From assembly GCA_903813345.2 (NCBI GenBank), contig CAIIXF020000005.1, positions 42,199,394-42,263,393 of the forward strand: DNA of 64,000 bases, in the 5' to 3' direction. Numbering within the stretch: position 1 is the first letter of the stretch; each line of letters begins with the position of its first letter. A program made the translations under genes and the position numbers. Of this stretch, positions 47,704 through 58,236 are shown piece by piece. The stretch is from Owenia fusiformis. Taxonomy: Eukaryota > Annelida > Polychaeta > Sabellida > Oweniidae. The notes under the pieces were generated by a model that saw only the letters and a program-made list of their open reading frames with translations, did no database searches and was not told the origin of the DNA.

Positions 47704-48187
47704 TTCTTCATCAGTTAGTAAAAGTTGAAACTATTGTCACAATTTTCACAAAGTTTCACTATCACTATGCAGTCACATAAGTCCATAACTGTTGTAGAAT
47801 ATCTCATATTCTAGTTAACTTTTATTTCACATATCTCAAATGATGCACAATTCACTTCATATATATCAAAAATATCACATTCTACATTTGTGCTTTTCTA
47901 ACTCTCTAAAACTCAGTTCACTTCTACTTTTTTTCCCTACATGTCTACTCTATATCACATATATGGCTTGTTCCCAGTTTCTACACTTAAAATTACAGTA
48001 CTAATTTTGACCTAATTTGGTAATAAGTGAATGTAAGAATTTGTAGGAAAGGCCAGGGTAATTAAAAATTTGAGGTATATTAGGCTAAACCAATTTAATA
48101 AGGTAGTATTTGTGACACCCATGTTATTTTTCAATAGGGAAACTCATGCGATCCATTGTTTTCAGTTACTTTTGGTCACCCAGAATT

Positions 48188-48392
48188 GGTATCTTTAAAA
48201 TCCCTGCTTGAAATATATTTTCTTTTTAAGACCTTTTCCTAACCCTACAAATGCAACATATTGATTCATAAAACATTGAAAAAATGAGTGGAAGGGGATG
48301 AAAATCAGGAATATATTTTTGAAAAAGGTCCAAATTATTTGATTGTCTCTTTAAGTACTTTTTTTAGATAATGCATTGGCCTAACATATGCC
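48188..48392 (-). repeat. Long inverted repeat, right arm
   Basis: Reverse complement of the left arm, with CCTTTTCCTAACCCTACAAA to GCCTAACATATGC; it lacks the internal duplication. The arms are 5.9 kb apart and enclose the tyrosine-recombinase retroelement and a LINE fragment. Confidence 0.88.
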
Positions 48393-48427
48393 CACAAGGT
48401 CCTTAAAATGCCAAATACTTGAGACCT

Positions 48428-48515
48428 TTGGTCACCAATTGTCACAGCAGCCTCAAGGACCTTAAACAATCAAATACCTAGATATTGACCTTTGACCTAG
48501 GAATGACCCTTAGAC
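48428..48515 (-). repeat. Interspersed repeat B, inverted copy
   Basis: CAATTGTCACAGCAGC-TCAAGG to CCTTTGACCTAGGAATGACC is the reverse complement of part of 33770-34110. Confidence 0.75.
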
Positions 48516-48620
48516 AGACAGCGTATGAGTACAAAGGAACAAACTGGGGTGAAAAACACCTTACAATGGTTCAATGGAATTTATATGATAATACAGACAT
48601 CACATTTTGTTTATTTTTAG

Positions 48621-48734
48621 TTGGGACAAAACCCTCTGCACCAAGAAGAGTGTGGCTAGAATCTGAAACGATGATTGGTAATACTACTAAAACTGCCTAT
48701 AACATCATTGTTGTTTCTTGGGAAACAAACAAAG
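48621..48734 (+). CDS. FNIII protein, exon 4: N-terminal half of an FNIII domain
   Basis: A 114-nt exon between TTTTTAG and GTAACA, completing the Val codon split from exon 3. The peptide opens GTKPSAPRRVWLES and ends AYNIIVVSWETNK. Pro-Ser-Ala-Pro followed by a hydrophobic strand and VVSW is the standard start of an FNIII domain: A strand, then the B-strand Trp. An NTT sequon lies between them. An ATG-initiated ORF seen at 48485 merely runs from intron sequence into this exon and is not a real start. Confidence 0.9.
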
Positions 48735-49069
48735 GTAACATTATCCCACCAAAATATAATCTTTGGTAACTCAAATACTTAAATCAATATCTAAGCACAA
48801 GTGTTAAATGGTAAACCTGTCATAATGAGAAGAATAGACCCTATTTATTCTAAAATCATGATCTAACCTGATAAGAAATAATGTCTAACACCCCATTCCG
48901 GTGACAGCTTAACTCAACCCCAAGTTAACTCAACTCAACCCTGTAAAACTTAAAACCCAGTAAAACTCATCCCCATTCATTTCTGCAATGTCATAAGTCA
49001 TGTTAGTTCATAGTCATTGTATACTTCGATAATACTTTGTAAAAATATTTGACAGTCAAACATATTTTA

Positions 49070-49555
49070 TGCAATGCACATCGCACATATGCACATTGCA
49101 TACACAATGCACATCGGACATATGTACATTGCATACGCAATGCACATCGTACATATGTACATTGCATACGCAATACACATCGCACATATGCACATTGCAT
49201 ACACAATGCACATCGGACATATGTACATTGCATACGCAATGCACATCGTACATATGTACATTGCATACGCAATACACATCGCACATATGCACATTGCATA
49301 CGCAATGCACATCGTACATATGCACATTGCATACGCAATGCACATCGCACATATGAACATTGCATACGCAATGCACATTGCACATATGCATATTGCATAC
49401 GCAATGCACATTGCATACACAATGCAAATCGCACATATGAACATTGCATACGCAATACACATCGCACATATGCATATTGCATATGCAACGCACATTGCAT
49501 ACACAATGCAAATCGCACATATGCACGTTGCATATGCAATGCACACCGCAAAGTA
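49070..49555. repeat. 33-bp satellite open in most frames
   Basis: About fifteen copies of ACATATGCACATTGCATACG plus CAATGCACATCG. The unit length is divisible by three and lacks stops in nearly all frames, so long ORFs arise on both strands (49003-49809 minus, 49049-49642 plus, and others). Peptides are pure repeats such as CALRMQCAYVR and MHIAYAMHIAH. No coding evidence beyond openness. Confidence 0.93.
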
Positions 49556-49973
49556 CAAAGTACACTATACATGTACCTGCATGTATATTTTTGGGAAGTT
49601 TGGATGAGTTCTGGAATATGTGACCACTTGATTTGCCTTTGAAATGTTAATATACTCATTACACTTTTGTAACATAACAAACATGAGAAGAATTTTAATC
49701 TGAAACTAATTCTCGCTCCATATACCAAACAATACATTTGAGAAGTGGTCCTAAGTACATGCTCATGAAAAGTTTGTATGTATACAGGTAGTTGTTCCCT
49801 TGGTGACACAGTTTTCTCCTTATATTGTTAAATGACCATATATACACTGTAACAGCTCATTCTTTCCTCACCTAGCTTTAAGTCTGTAAACAAGTCACTT
49901 TTCTGCATGCATCAAGGACACTTAATGCTGTTAAGTCTGATAAATGATAGTAATATCTTTTTTTTCTTTCTAG

Positions 49974-50059
49974 AACAGAGTTGCCAATACAGAGTGGAAT
50001 ATGCAAAGATGGATAGCAAGGACCCCAATGATAAAGAACAATATCCGGACTACCCTTAT
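49974..50059 (+). CDS. FNIII protein, exon 5: middle of the same FNIII domain
   Basis: An 86-nt exon after TTTCTTTCTAG, ending TAT before GTAAGT. It completes a Glu codon from exon 4 and reads QSCQYRVEYAKMD then DSKDPNDKEQYPDYPY. The CQYRVEYAK stretch fits the C strand of FNIII (Y-x-V-x-Y). The acidic, polar loop after it fits the C-to-E connection. It ends in phase 0. One unpaired Cys is visible in this exon. Confidence 0.88.
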
Positions 50060-50919
50060 GTAAGTTTAGGTAATTCTCAGCAATAGAAAAGACCGAATAT
50101 TGCTTTTGGGATAAAATCAATTGGCCTTTACATATTCTTCACCCTACCTTTTTGTAATTTAACAATCAAGTGACAAATAGTATACTTTATAATTTATAAC
50201 ATATTTTTTTATTGATAAAATATTGGTCATAAAATCGGCGAACAAAGATTAAAATGTTTTCAAATTTTGCCAGTGATCCGATTTTAAATGATCTTCAAAT
50301 GATAACTATGATTTCCATTGGAAATGTTTTGACTTCCCCGGCTCCGATTTATGAAAAGTATATTGTCACCATTTTCTAGACTCTTAAACTCACTTCTGGT
50401 TTATCAAAATAAAGATGAACTGAATAAATTCTATAACACTTTCAACTCTCAGTTCAAGCACAACTTTTAAAGGTTCAACTTGCTACTTTGAATGGTCCTT
50501 CATTCTTTTTTAAAAATAGAATCATCAGAGAAGATTTTAAACCATGCAATTGTCTATTAAGGCAGAAATATATTTTTAACTATTTTCGGCTTTTCTGCAC
50601 AATGTGCTTTGTTCATCATATCCAATAGATAAAAGCTTTTCAGTTCTAAATGATTTTTAGATAAACCAGCGTTAGTAAAATTCAGAACAATATAAAACTC
50701 ACAGCATCCATAGACAAACCTGTTAATCCAAATTTTGGGGTAAAGATTATACATGTAGTTTCTTGTGAAGATCTTGAAGTTGTGACACCATTTTGTGACC
50801 ACAAAAAGCAGTTCAATTTAATATGAGCTAACTGTTTCTTTCTAATTCATTCCATTCTGTACGTTTAGCATGAAATGAGTTTCTAATGAAGAATTATAAA
50901 ATTGTTTATCTTTATACAG

Positions 50920-51085
50920 TACACAGGATGGAAAGTGAGGCTGCATTTGGATTCTGGGAGTAAATACATTGTGAATGTCAGTGCAATGTCACCCGATTAC
51001 GAGCCAAGTCCAAACTCAACAACAAGCTTACAACTGCTTACTAAACACTGTGTGGAGATAAGTCAACACAGAAGAACACAATGCA
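50920..51085 (+). CDS. FNIII protein, exon 6: end of FNIII domain plus Cys-containing linker
   Basis: A 166-nt exon after TTTATACAG with donor GTAAGT. It reads YTGWKVRLHLDSGSKYIVNV and continues SAMSPDYEPSPNSTTSLQLL, then a linker TKHCVEISQHRRTQC. L-x-x-G-S-K-Y-x-V-x-V-S-A is the classic FNIII E-F strand signature, closing the domain begun in exon 4. NVS and NST sequons are present. The two Cys after the domain could form a disulfide in the hinge before the next FNIII domain. One base is left over to complete Ile in exon 7. Confidence 0.9.
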
Positions 51086-51874
51086 GTAAGTAAAGCCATA
51101 GGACATTTAATTAGGGACTCTTCAAGATAGTTGCTCAATGTGAAATGACTTAATTGTTATAGTCTCCAACTTTTTGTTGACAGCATTAGGACATAGACAT
51201 CTGTCAAGAAGGATGAATTTTCAAAATGACTGTTGATTTCAAAATGGCAGCTATTATTTCATATCATATGTATGTTTGAACAATTTAAAGATAATTTGTC
51301 AGATTTGGTTCCTATTTTAAGAACCAATATGCAGTATTGGCATTGGACTAAACTTGTCAAGAAGAAATATTGAATTCAAAATGACCAACATTTTTCATTA
51401 CAACTGAAATTTAAAGTGAAAACTGTTGAAACGTTATAACTGTTTTCACTTTAAATTTTTAGTGATCATTGATGCAGTATGCATTTGAAACGTCTAAAAT
51501 AAAAAATAAAATACAGTCTGACAATGAATACTAATTAACAGAATGCACATTAAGTCGTTTATAATATCCTTATTGAATTTAAGGTTCTAAGATGATTGCC
51601 TGGACAACTCAATTTAGTATTGCCAGCATATGGGAGAATCATTCATGAACATATAAATAATATGTATGAACAATGACTTAATAGTGAAATAGAAGGGCCT
51701 GTTGAGCAAATAATCTGTAGAGATCACTGATCATGATTAATGTACATCATATTTGAATAAGCTACTTCAAATATAACATGCATTATCAGTTCTTCAACAT
51801 TTCCCTTTTATATCAAGTAGATAATTGAAAATCCTCAACATAACAGGTTCAGTTCAATGGTTAATACTTAATTA

Positions 51875-53257
51875 TCCCATCGAACGAAGTTCGGAGGGAT
51901 ATAGGGAACGCCTCCGTCCGTCCGTCCGTCCGTCCGTCCGTCCGTCCGTCCGTCCGTCCGTCCGTCCGTCCGTCCGTCCGTACGTACGTCCGTCCGTCTG
52001 TCCGTCCGTCCGGGCAATAACTCAAATACCGTTGGCCCGATTTTGTTCATATTTTGTACACATATACCCTATGGGGGTAGAAGTTCTGCTCGAAAGCCGA
52101 TTTTCAAAATGGCCACTCATTTCAAAATGGCGGCCATTTTAGTGACGATTTTACAGTAATTTAGGTGCAATATGTAAAACTGTAATAGCAATATGTTTTA
52201 AATGTAAAAAAATTACAAAGGACATTAATAATGCTACAAATGTAGATATTAAAGAAGCACATGGCAGCCATCTTGAAAAATGGCCGCCTTTACTCGTCAT
52301 TTTACGATTTTTGCTGTAACTCAAAAAATAGTGGAGCGATTTTGTTCATATTTGGTATGTGAATACTATAAGCAGTGCACACTGTCTAAAGACACTTTTG
52401 GTAGAAGGTGGCCATTTTGAAAAATGGCCGCCATTTTAACGTATTTTACTATAACTCGAAAAGTAGTGGAGCGATTTTGTTCATATTCGGTATGTGAATA
52501 CTATAAGCATGGCACACTGTCCTATGACACTTTTGGTAGAAGTCTGCCATTTTGAAAAAAATTTTGAAAAATGGCCGCCATTTTAACATATTTCACATTT
52601 TAACATATTTTGCTATAACTCGAAAAGTAGTGGAGCGATTTTGTTCATATTTGGTATGTGAATACTATAAGCATGGCACACTGTCCTATGACACTTTTGG
52701 TAGAAGGCAGCCATTTTGAAAACAATTTTGAAAAATGGCCGCCATTTTAACGTATTTCACTATAACTCGAAGTGTAGTGTAGCGATTTTGTTCATATTTG
52801 GTATGTGAATACCATAAGCATGGCACACTGTCTATTTCTAATGACGCTTTTGGGAGAAGGTGGCCATTTTGAAAAATGGCCGCCATTTTAACGTATTTTA
52901 CTATAACTCGAAAAATAGTGGAGCGATTTTGTTCATATTTGATATGTGAATACTTTAAGCATGGCACATTGTCTAATAAAACTTTGGGGAGTAGTCGGCC
53001 ATTTTGAAAAATGGCCACCATTTTTATGTGTGTTTTATGTGTGTTTACAAGTACGTGTGTGATTTTTCAAAAATTTTAGAGGTGGCTACTTTAAAGCATA
53101 TTATTTTTTCTGATGACAACTTGGCTAGTGAACAACCATTTTGAAAATGGTGGCCTTTCTGGTGTGTTGTTTTATGATATTTGCGCTTCGTTTTTAAAAA
53201 CGCCAGCCATTTCTGTTCGATGGGATTCGCTACGCTTTGGCGTTGCTGTTGTTCTGG
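51875..53257 (+). mobile_element. Helitron-like family 1, copy 4 in intron 6
   Basis: Starts A|TCCCATCGAACGAAGTTCGG, followed by about 20 CCGT repeats (51915-52010). Modules of about 140-160 bp carry GTAGTGGAGCGATTTTGTTC and AAAATGGCCGCCATTTTAAC. GTTCGATGGGA (53215-53225) is the exact inverse of the first 11 bp. Hairpin GCTACGC-GCGTTGC and CTGG|T (53254-53257) end it. The 1383-bp element appears complete but non-coding; the ORFs at 51825-52142 and 52686-53021 are repeats. Confidence 0.87.
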
Positions 53258-53292
53258 TTGATTTTTATGTTTCATCTTTTTTCCAATTCTAG

Positions 53293-53513
53293 TACCCGGT
53301 CAACCAAAGTTCAGCAACTTCAACTTCAGCAAAAGCAGAAATACAACCTTCAGAGAGTTGTACAATGCATTTATTATGTGGCAGCCTCCGAAAGTTGGAG
53401 CAGACATTGTTGAATATTACAAAATAGAATGGCATCGCCGACCAAATTTTGATGGCCCCCTTAGCATAGACAAGACAGTTCCACATAACAGCGACAATAT
53501 GGAAATTACAACC
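53293..53513 (+). CDS. FNIII protein, exon 7: N-terminal half of the next FNIII domain
   Basis: A 221-nt exon after TTCCAATTCTAG, donor GTGAGT. It begins IPGQPKFSNFNFSKSRNTTF and contains FIMWQPPKVGADIVEYYKIE followed by WHRRPNFDGP. P-G-Q-P, M-W-Q-P-P and I-V-E-Y-Y-K-I-E-W are textbook FNIII A, B and C strands. NFS and NTT sequons are present. The 3' terminus of a Helitron-like element (51875-53257) lies 35 bp upstream, so part of the acceptor neighbourhood, possibly the branch point, sits at or beside transposon DNA. Confidence 0.92.
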
Positions 53514-53640
53514 GTGAGTATACACTTAATATAAATGATGTTGTCTCTCTACAAGAAAAGCATCTTTCTAGAGAAAAGATTGAAATACATAGTTTATTCA
53601 TTTTCATTGCAAGTTGTACATGGTGATTCATACATTTCAG

Positions 53641-53779
53641 AATTCTACCCATTATCTGATCCCTGATCTGTGGGGATCTTATGTATATGAGGTGTCAATC
53701 AAGGCAGTGTCACTGGCTGGGGAAGGCGAAGCAGTATTACACAGCAAGTTCATTGGGAAGAAATCACCAACTACATTAG
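53641..53779 (+). CDS. FNIII protein, exon 8: C-terminal half of FNIII domain
   Basis: A 139-nt exon after ACATTTCAG with donor GTACAG, separated from exon 7 by only 127 bp. It reads NSTHYLIPDLWGSYVYEVSI and continues KAVSLAGEGEAVLHSKFIGK. Y-V-Y-E-V-S-I-K-A-V-S-x-A-G-E-G-E is the FNIII F-G hairpin with the usual G-x-G turn, so exons 7 and 8 together make one domain. An NST sequon is present. The exon ends with 1 nt of a split codon (Gly if spliced to a G-starting dinucleotide). Confidence 0.92.
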
Positions 53780-55195
53780 GTACAGTATTTTGTTTGCCAC
53801 CAATGAAGATGAGCAATGCCTCTTGGGTATATCCTGTATATAAACGGTTGTAATTAACGCATTATCATGGAAGGCAGATCCAGGAACCTCTCCTCGAAGG
53901 AGCCCTGTGTTCTTTAATATACACTCATACATAGGCATCAGTGTTTTTCCTAAGCAAATATAAATCACAGGACCAATGGACTGGCAATATCAAAATTTCA
54001 ACCAGTCCAGGCTAAGCATCATCAGTCATCTGGACCTGTAACTTCTGCTACATCACAGGTCCAAGTGAAAACCAACCATGCAGTCCTTAAAATATTAAAG
54101 TTACTTCGAATTCAGAACTATATGTATTGGCACTTACCTAAAGGATAACTACGTATGATTTACATGTATACCATTATCACTATGTGTTTGTTATTATTCT
54201 CATCTTCACATCCTTGCGGTTTTTTATTGAAAATAGACCACATTTTGTGACATTTGTCAAAAGTTCAAAAAGAAATTTAAAAAATTAATACAGGAACCGG
54301 AAATTACTTTTGCTACTCTGGACGAAAGCAAATGTAGTTTGTATCTTCACCCGGGATTGTTTAACCTCTATTTATCCTACTCGATCAATTTATGAATCCC
54401 CATATAATTTCTCGTTATAATTATATTTATTTAATAGTTAGTGGACAGTAATGAAGCCCCCGTGTTGGAATTCCCGGTTAATTTGCTTCAATAATCAGAA
54501 ATTTTACACCGAACGAAATACCATATGGTCACTACTCACAATTCATTTCGACCAATCAGAAAACAGTTTTTCGAAGTTATTGATAGATTATGCTATGCAA
54601 TTTATCCTCGTTTGCACACCTGAAACTCAAAAAATATTTCAAAAAATCCTGTCTGTTTTAAAGATTTTCGATGTGATAATGAGTAAAATCTTGAGTAAAT
54701 GAAGTTCAACGATCGGACTGATGTTTTAGGTAAGACTTTGGTGCATATATTAGCCATGGGACTTGGACGGTCTTGTGGACTGGTTGGTTGGAATAAATCG
54801 TCAGTCCTGGGTCAACATCATCGGAAATGTCCCATGGTCCGACGCTTAGGAAGAACACTGATAGGCATACAAATAAATACACACCACAGTCTTTTTACGG
54901 GTCGTGGACCACTCAGTCAAACACCCTGAAGTACTTTACGCAACAAGCAAAGTGCCTAAGCTGGGGGAATCTGGGACCTATGCGTAATTGGTACATGTGC
55001 TCTACAGCTGATCTATACAGTTGGACTATTATTGATGTTATTAGTATTGGTTTATCAATTTATATTCATTCTTGCACATAGACTATAATGGCTTCTGTAT
55101 GAATGAAATGTCCCTTGGAGTTATGGCCCTGGGTTGTCATACTGGCATTTGTATGATTTGATCATGTTGGACTCTGGTTTGGGATAGTTGGTTTG
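53780..55195. other. Unassigned DNA, intron 8 or 3' of gene
   Basis: No element termini recognised. ORFs at 54451, 54699 and 54827 overlap in different frames and lack domain features. Confidence 0.45.
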
Positions 55196-55199
55196 TTAT

Positions 55200-55345
55200 C
55201 CCAATTAGAAGGAAGTTCTTTACGAACGTAGTGAAGCCATCTGTCTGTTTGTCCATCAGTACGTCCATCAGTCCCTCTGTCCCTCTGTCCCTCAAATACT
55301 AGTTGACAGATTTTCTTTATATTTTGGGGAAAGATGTATATTGAT
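55200..55345 (+). repeat. Diverged Helitron-like family 1 fragment
   Basis: ATCCCAATTAGAAGGAAGTT, a GTCCATCAGTACGTCC-CCTCTGTCC tract and CTCAAATACTAGTTGACAGA resemble the family's 5' part. No 3' end was identified by 56000. Confidence 0.5.
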
Positions 55346-55996
55346 GAATAGTTTTACGCAATAAAAAAATTATTTAGATGGTCACTGCTTTAAAATTTTT
55401 CGCAAAAATCTAATGTTTTTCATTTTAAACCAAAGCAATAAATATTATTATTTGAAATTATGATAGTAAATTCACCAAAAATATCTATTTCACATGTTTT
55501 TCAGATGTTTTTGAAGTATTGCTTTATTATACTCATATGAAAGGCAATTAAGAGTAGTTTGCAAATATTGTATGATTTTTCTGATTTGGACCTTGCAAAA
55601 TTAAAAATGGCTGCCTTATGTGGGATTTCGCAATAATTTTCTGATCTATTAGAAGTATAGGTATATTATAGTCAAATTGAAGGAATTTTTAAAGTACATC
55701 ACTATTATGGTATTGTTTTTCCGATTTGTGCCTCGGAAAATTCAAAATGGCTACCTAGAGCAGGAATTCGTCATTACTTTATCTTTAAAGTATGGTTACA
55801 TGATACTACAATGATCTCAAGTATTTATTGAAGGGAAGAGTAAATGAATTTATTGTGATTGTACAGATTCATGATTTATATAGTGTTTGCTGGGATTATA
55901 TGTATGCCAATAAACTTGTACATGTAGTATTTCCACCCATCATGTTAAACATCATTTTGTTCCTTATGGTCAGTTACATAAGATTGCAAAATTTTA

Positions 55997-56250
55997 GAAT
56001 CCAGTGGTGTCCCTGAAAAAAGATGCTATACAGTATATCAAAAATTTGGGTACGGGTCATTTTGAGGGCAACTTCTGGTCATTTCGAGGGCAATTTAAAG
56101 GAAAAATTTGCAATGTTTCAGAATCCAGTGGTGTCCCTGAAAAAAGATACAATGTATCAAAATATGTGGTTACGGATCATTTTGAGGGAAATTTCTGGTC
56201 ATTTCGATTTACCACTATTCCACCTTTAAAAATGTCCTTAAAAAGTAAGT
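55997..56250. repeat. Two tandem copies of a 124-bp unit
   Basis: GAATCCAGTGGTGTCCCTGA at 55997 and 56121, each followed by AAAAAGATAC-A and GGTCATTTTGAGGG boxes. Source of the overlapping ORFs at 56004-56297. Confidence 0.8.
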
Positions 56251-56626
56251 ACATTTTTCAGTATATTTTGGGACTGAAATTTGCTCTTAAAAAGTAAGTT
56301 TATTTTTCAGTTCATAAATATACAGAATATTTTTCAGTATATACAGGGTGGGTCAAAAAACCATCCCCTAGACAATATTCCTGATAAAATTATTTATTTT
56401 TTAATAAACACACCAACAATGATATATCATTTTAAAGACAATTTAATTTGCAAAAAAATGATATGTAATAGAACAATTTTCAACATTCCCATTTAGAGAT
56501 TTAACCAATTATATGACATAGGGGTAAAAAACACCTTCTCCATTTTCATCGATTTTGTGAACAATAGCCTATTTCTACCAAATTTTACTGTTTACTTAAA
56601 AATTGCAAAATGTTATGAGCCTTTCA

Positions 56627-58236
56627 ATAATTCTCTTTTACTTGATAGCACTTTTGTACATGAAGTAAAAGGGTTGATTAGAAATATAAATGAACATGAA
56701 TTAAACCAGATTAACTCAAAACAATTAAAATGGGAATTTTTGAAAGTCAAAATTAAAGAATTTGCAATTCAATTTTCAATCAAAAAATGTTCAATTTCAA
56801 AGAAAAAATTACATGTTCTAAATAAAGAGCTTGATTTAATACAGAGTAGTGATCATACTTCTGACACTACAAAAGCTAGAGAGCTTGAAATTTTATCTAT
56901 TTTTGAAAAATACCTTGAAAGCAAAACAAAGGGTGCCATCTTAAGGTCAAAAGAGCAAGAAATAGAATTTGGAGATAAAAACTCAAAATATTTTCTGAAT
57001 TTAGAAAAAGCACGTCAGGCAAATAATACAATTACATCATTGAAATCAGAAAATGGTATACTTAGATTAGATGAGGATATTTTGAAAGAAGAAATTAAAT
57101 TCTATAGCGAATTATATAGATCAAAATCCCAACCAACCAATAAAGTAAAAAATTATTTGAATTCAATTAACTTTCCTAATACATTAGCTAAACAAGATAA
57201 TGACATCCTTGAAGGTGTTATCAATAATAGTGAGTGTTTACCTGTTATCTCCAGTATGAAAAAAGATATTTCCCCAGGATCAGATGGTTTAACCACTGAT
57301 TTCTATAAATTCTTTTGGAAAGATATACATATTTATGTTATAGAAGCAATTAATGAGTCATATGAAGTTGGAATCTTACCAACGTCATTTCGTAAAATTA
57401 TCATATCTTTGTTATTCAAAAAAGGAGACCGTGAACTATTAAAAAATTATCGTCCAATATCATTATCTAATACAGATTATAAAATTTTTGCTTTTATCTT
57501 GGCAAAAAGACTACAAAAGGTTATAGGTAAATTAATTGGTATGCAACAAACGGCTTATATTAATGGTCGTTTTATAGGAAATAGTAGCCGACTGGTATTA
57601 GATGTATTTGAATATTTTGAAAATCAAAATCAGATAGGTGGCGCTATAATCTTTCTTGACTTCCAAAAAGCGTTTGATAGTATAGAGTGGAATTTTATGT
57701 ATGAAACGTTGAAAAAATTTAAATTCAGTGATAAGATTATAAAATGGCTCAAACTTTTATACGAAAAACCTTTCTTAAACATTAAGCAAAATGGATGGTT
57801 ATCAAAAAATATTGATGTTGAACGCTCATGTCGGCAGGGCTGCCCCGTTTCCGCAATGGCATTTATTTTATGTTGCGAAGTTATGAACTTAGCAATTCAG
57901 CAAAATAATGATATATCAGGTATAACTGTTGATGGTAAAGAATATAAGATGTCCCAATATGCGGACGATACTTCACTTTTCATTAAAGATAAAGAGTCAT
58001 TGAAAAATGCTCTTAATACTATTTCCAATTTCTCAAAATTTTCTGGTCTGAAGTTAAACATAGAAAAAACTGAAGGCATTTGGCTTGGAAAAAATAAGGA
58101 CTTTGAAAAGAAATGTGAAAATATAACTTTTACTGATGAACCAATCAAATATTTAGGAATCTTTTTAGGACACAACAAACAAAGATGTTATGAATTAAAC
58201 TGGGAAGATAGAGTAAAAAAGGTAGAAAAATATTAG
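56627..58236 (+). pseudogene. LINE reverse transcriptase (truncated ORF2)
   Basis: About 535 residues. Motifs in order: FGDKNSKYFLNLEK; KKDISPGSDGLTTDFYKFFW; RKIIISLLFKKGD; NYRPISLSNTDYKIFAFILA; QQTAYINGRFIG; IIFLDFQKAFDSIEW (catalytic Asp); RQGCPVSAMAFILCCEVM; QYADDTSLFI (YADD-type catalytic box); LKLNIEKTEGIWLG; KYLGIFLGH. The R-Q-G-C-P-x-S and Q-x-A-x-I-x-G-R-F-I-G forms are of the L1/Tx1 style. The ATG at 56557 lies in pre-existing genomic DNA upstream of the insertion and is not the gene's start. Confidence 0.92.

Larger units (their letters stand above)
12515..53779 (+). other. Gene span: FNIII-domain extracellular protein (partial, 8 exons)
   Basis: Eight exons joined by GT-AG introns keep one open frame for 1062 nt (354 codons); every intron phase agrees with its neighbour (2,0,1,1,0,1,0,1 nt carried over at exon ends). 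Nine N-glycosylation sequons (NDT, NTT, NYT, NTT, NVS, NST, NFS, NTT, NST) point to a secreted or extracellular segment. Two canonical fibronectin type III domains occupy exons 4-6 and 7-8, and exons 2-3 probably form a divergent one. No signal peptide, membrane segment or kinase/phosphatase domain lies in the window. Introns are 3.4, 7.0, 25.4, 1.2, 0.9, 2.2 and 0.13 kb, mostly filled by transposons. ROS1/sevenless-type kinases, receptor phosphatases or adhesion proteins are all possible; the family is not decided here. Confidence 0.85.

Noticed and set aside
48485-48620. ATG-started ORF into exon 4
   Set aside because: The upstream part is intron sequence belonging to repeat B; a strong acceptor at 48620 defines the exon.
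49003-49809. 268-codon minus-strand ORF rich in CALRMQCAYVR repeats
   Set aside because: Artefact of a 33-bp satellite without stops; overlapping ORFs of similar length exist on the opposite strand.
51868-52142. Arg-Pro-Ser-Val and Gly-Arg-Thr-Asp repeat ORFs
   Set aside because: Translations of the CCGT tetranucleotide tract of the Helitron-like element.
54451-55081. Three overlapping ORFs of 76-84 codons
   Set aside because: Different overlapping frames, no splice or domain support; consistent with chance.
56557-56626. ATG at 56557 as the start of the LINE protein
   Set aside because: It lies upstream of the 12-bp target duplication, so it is host DNA fused by chance to truncated ORF2.
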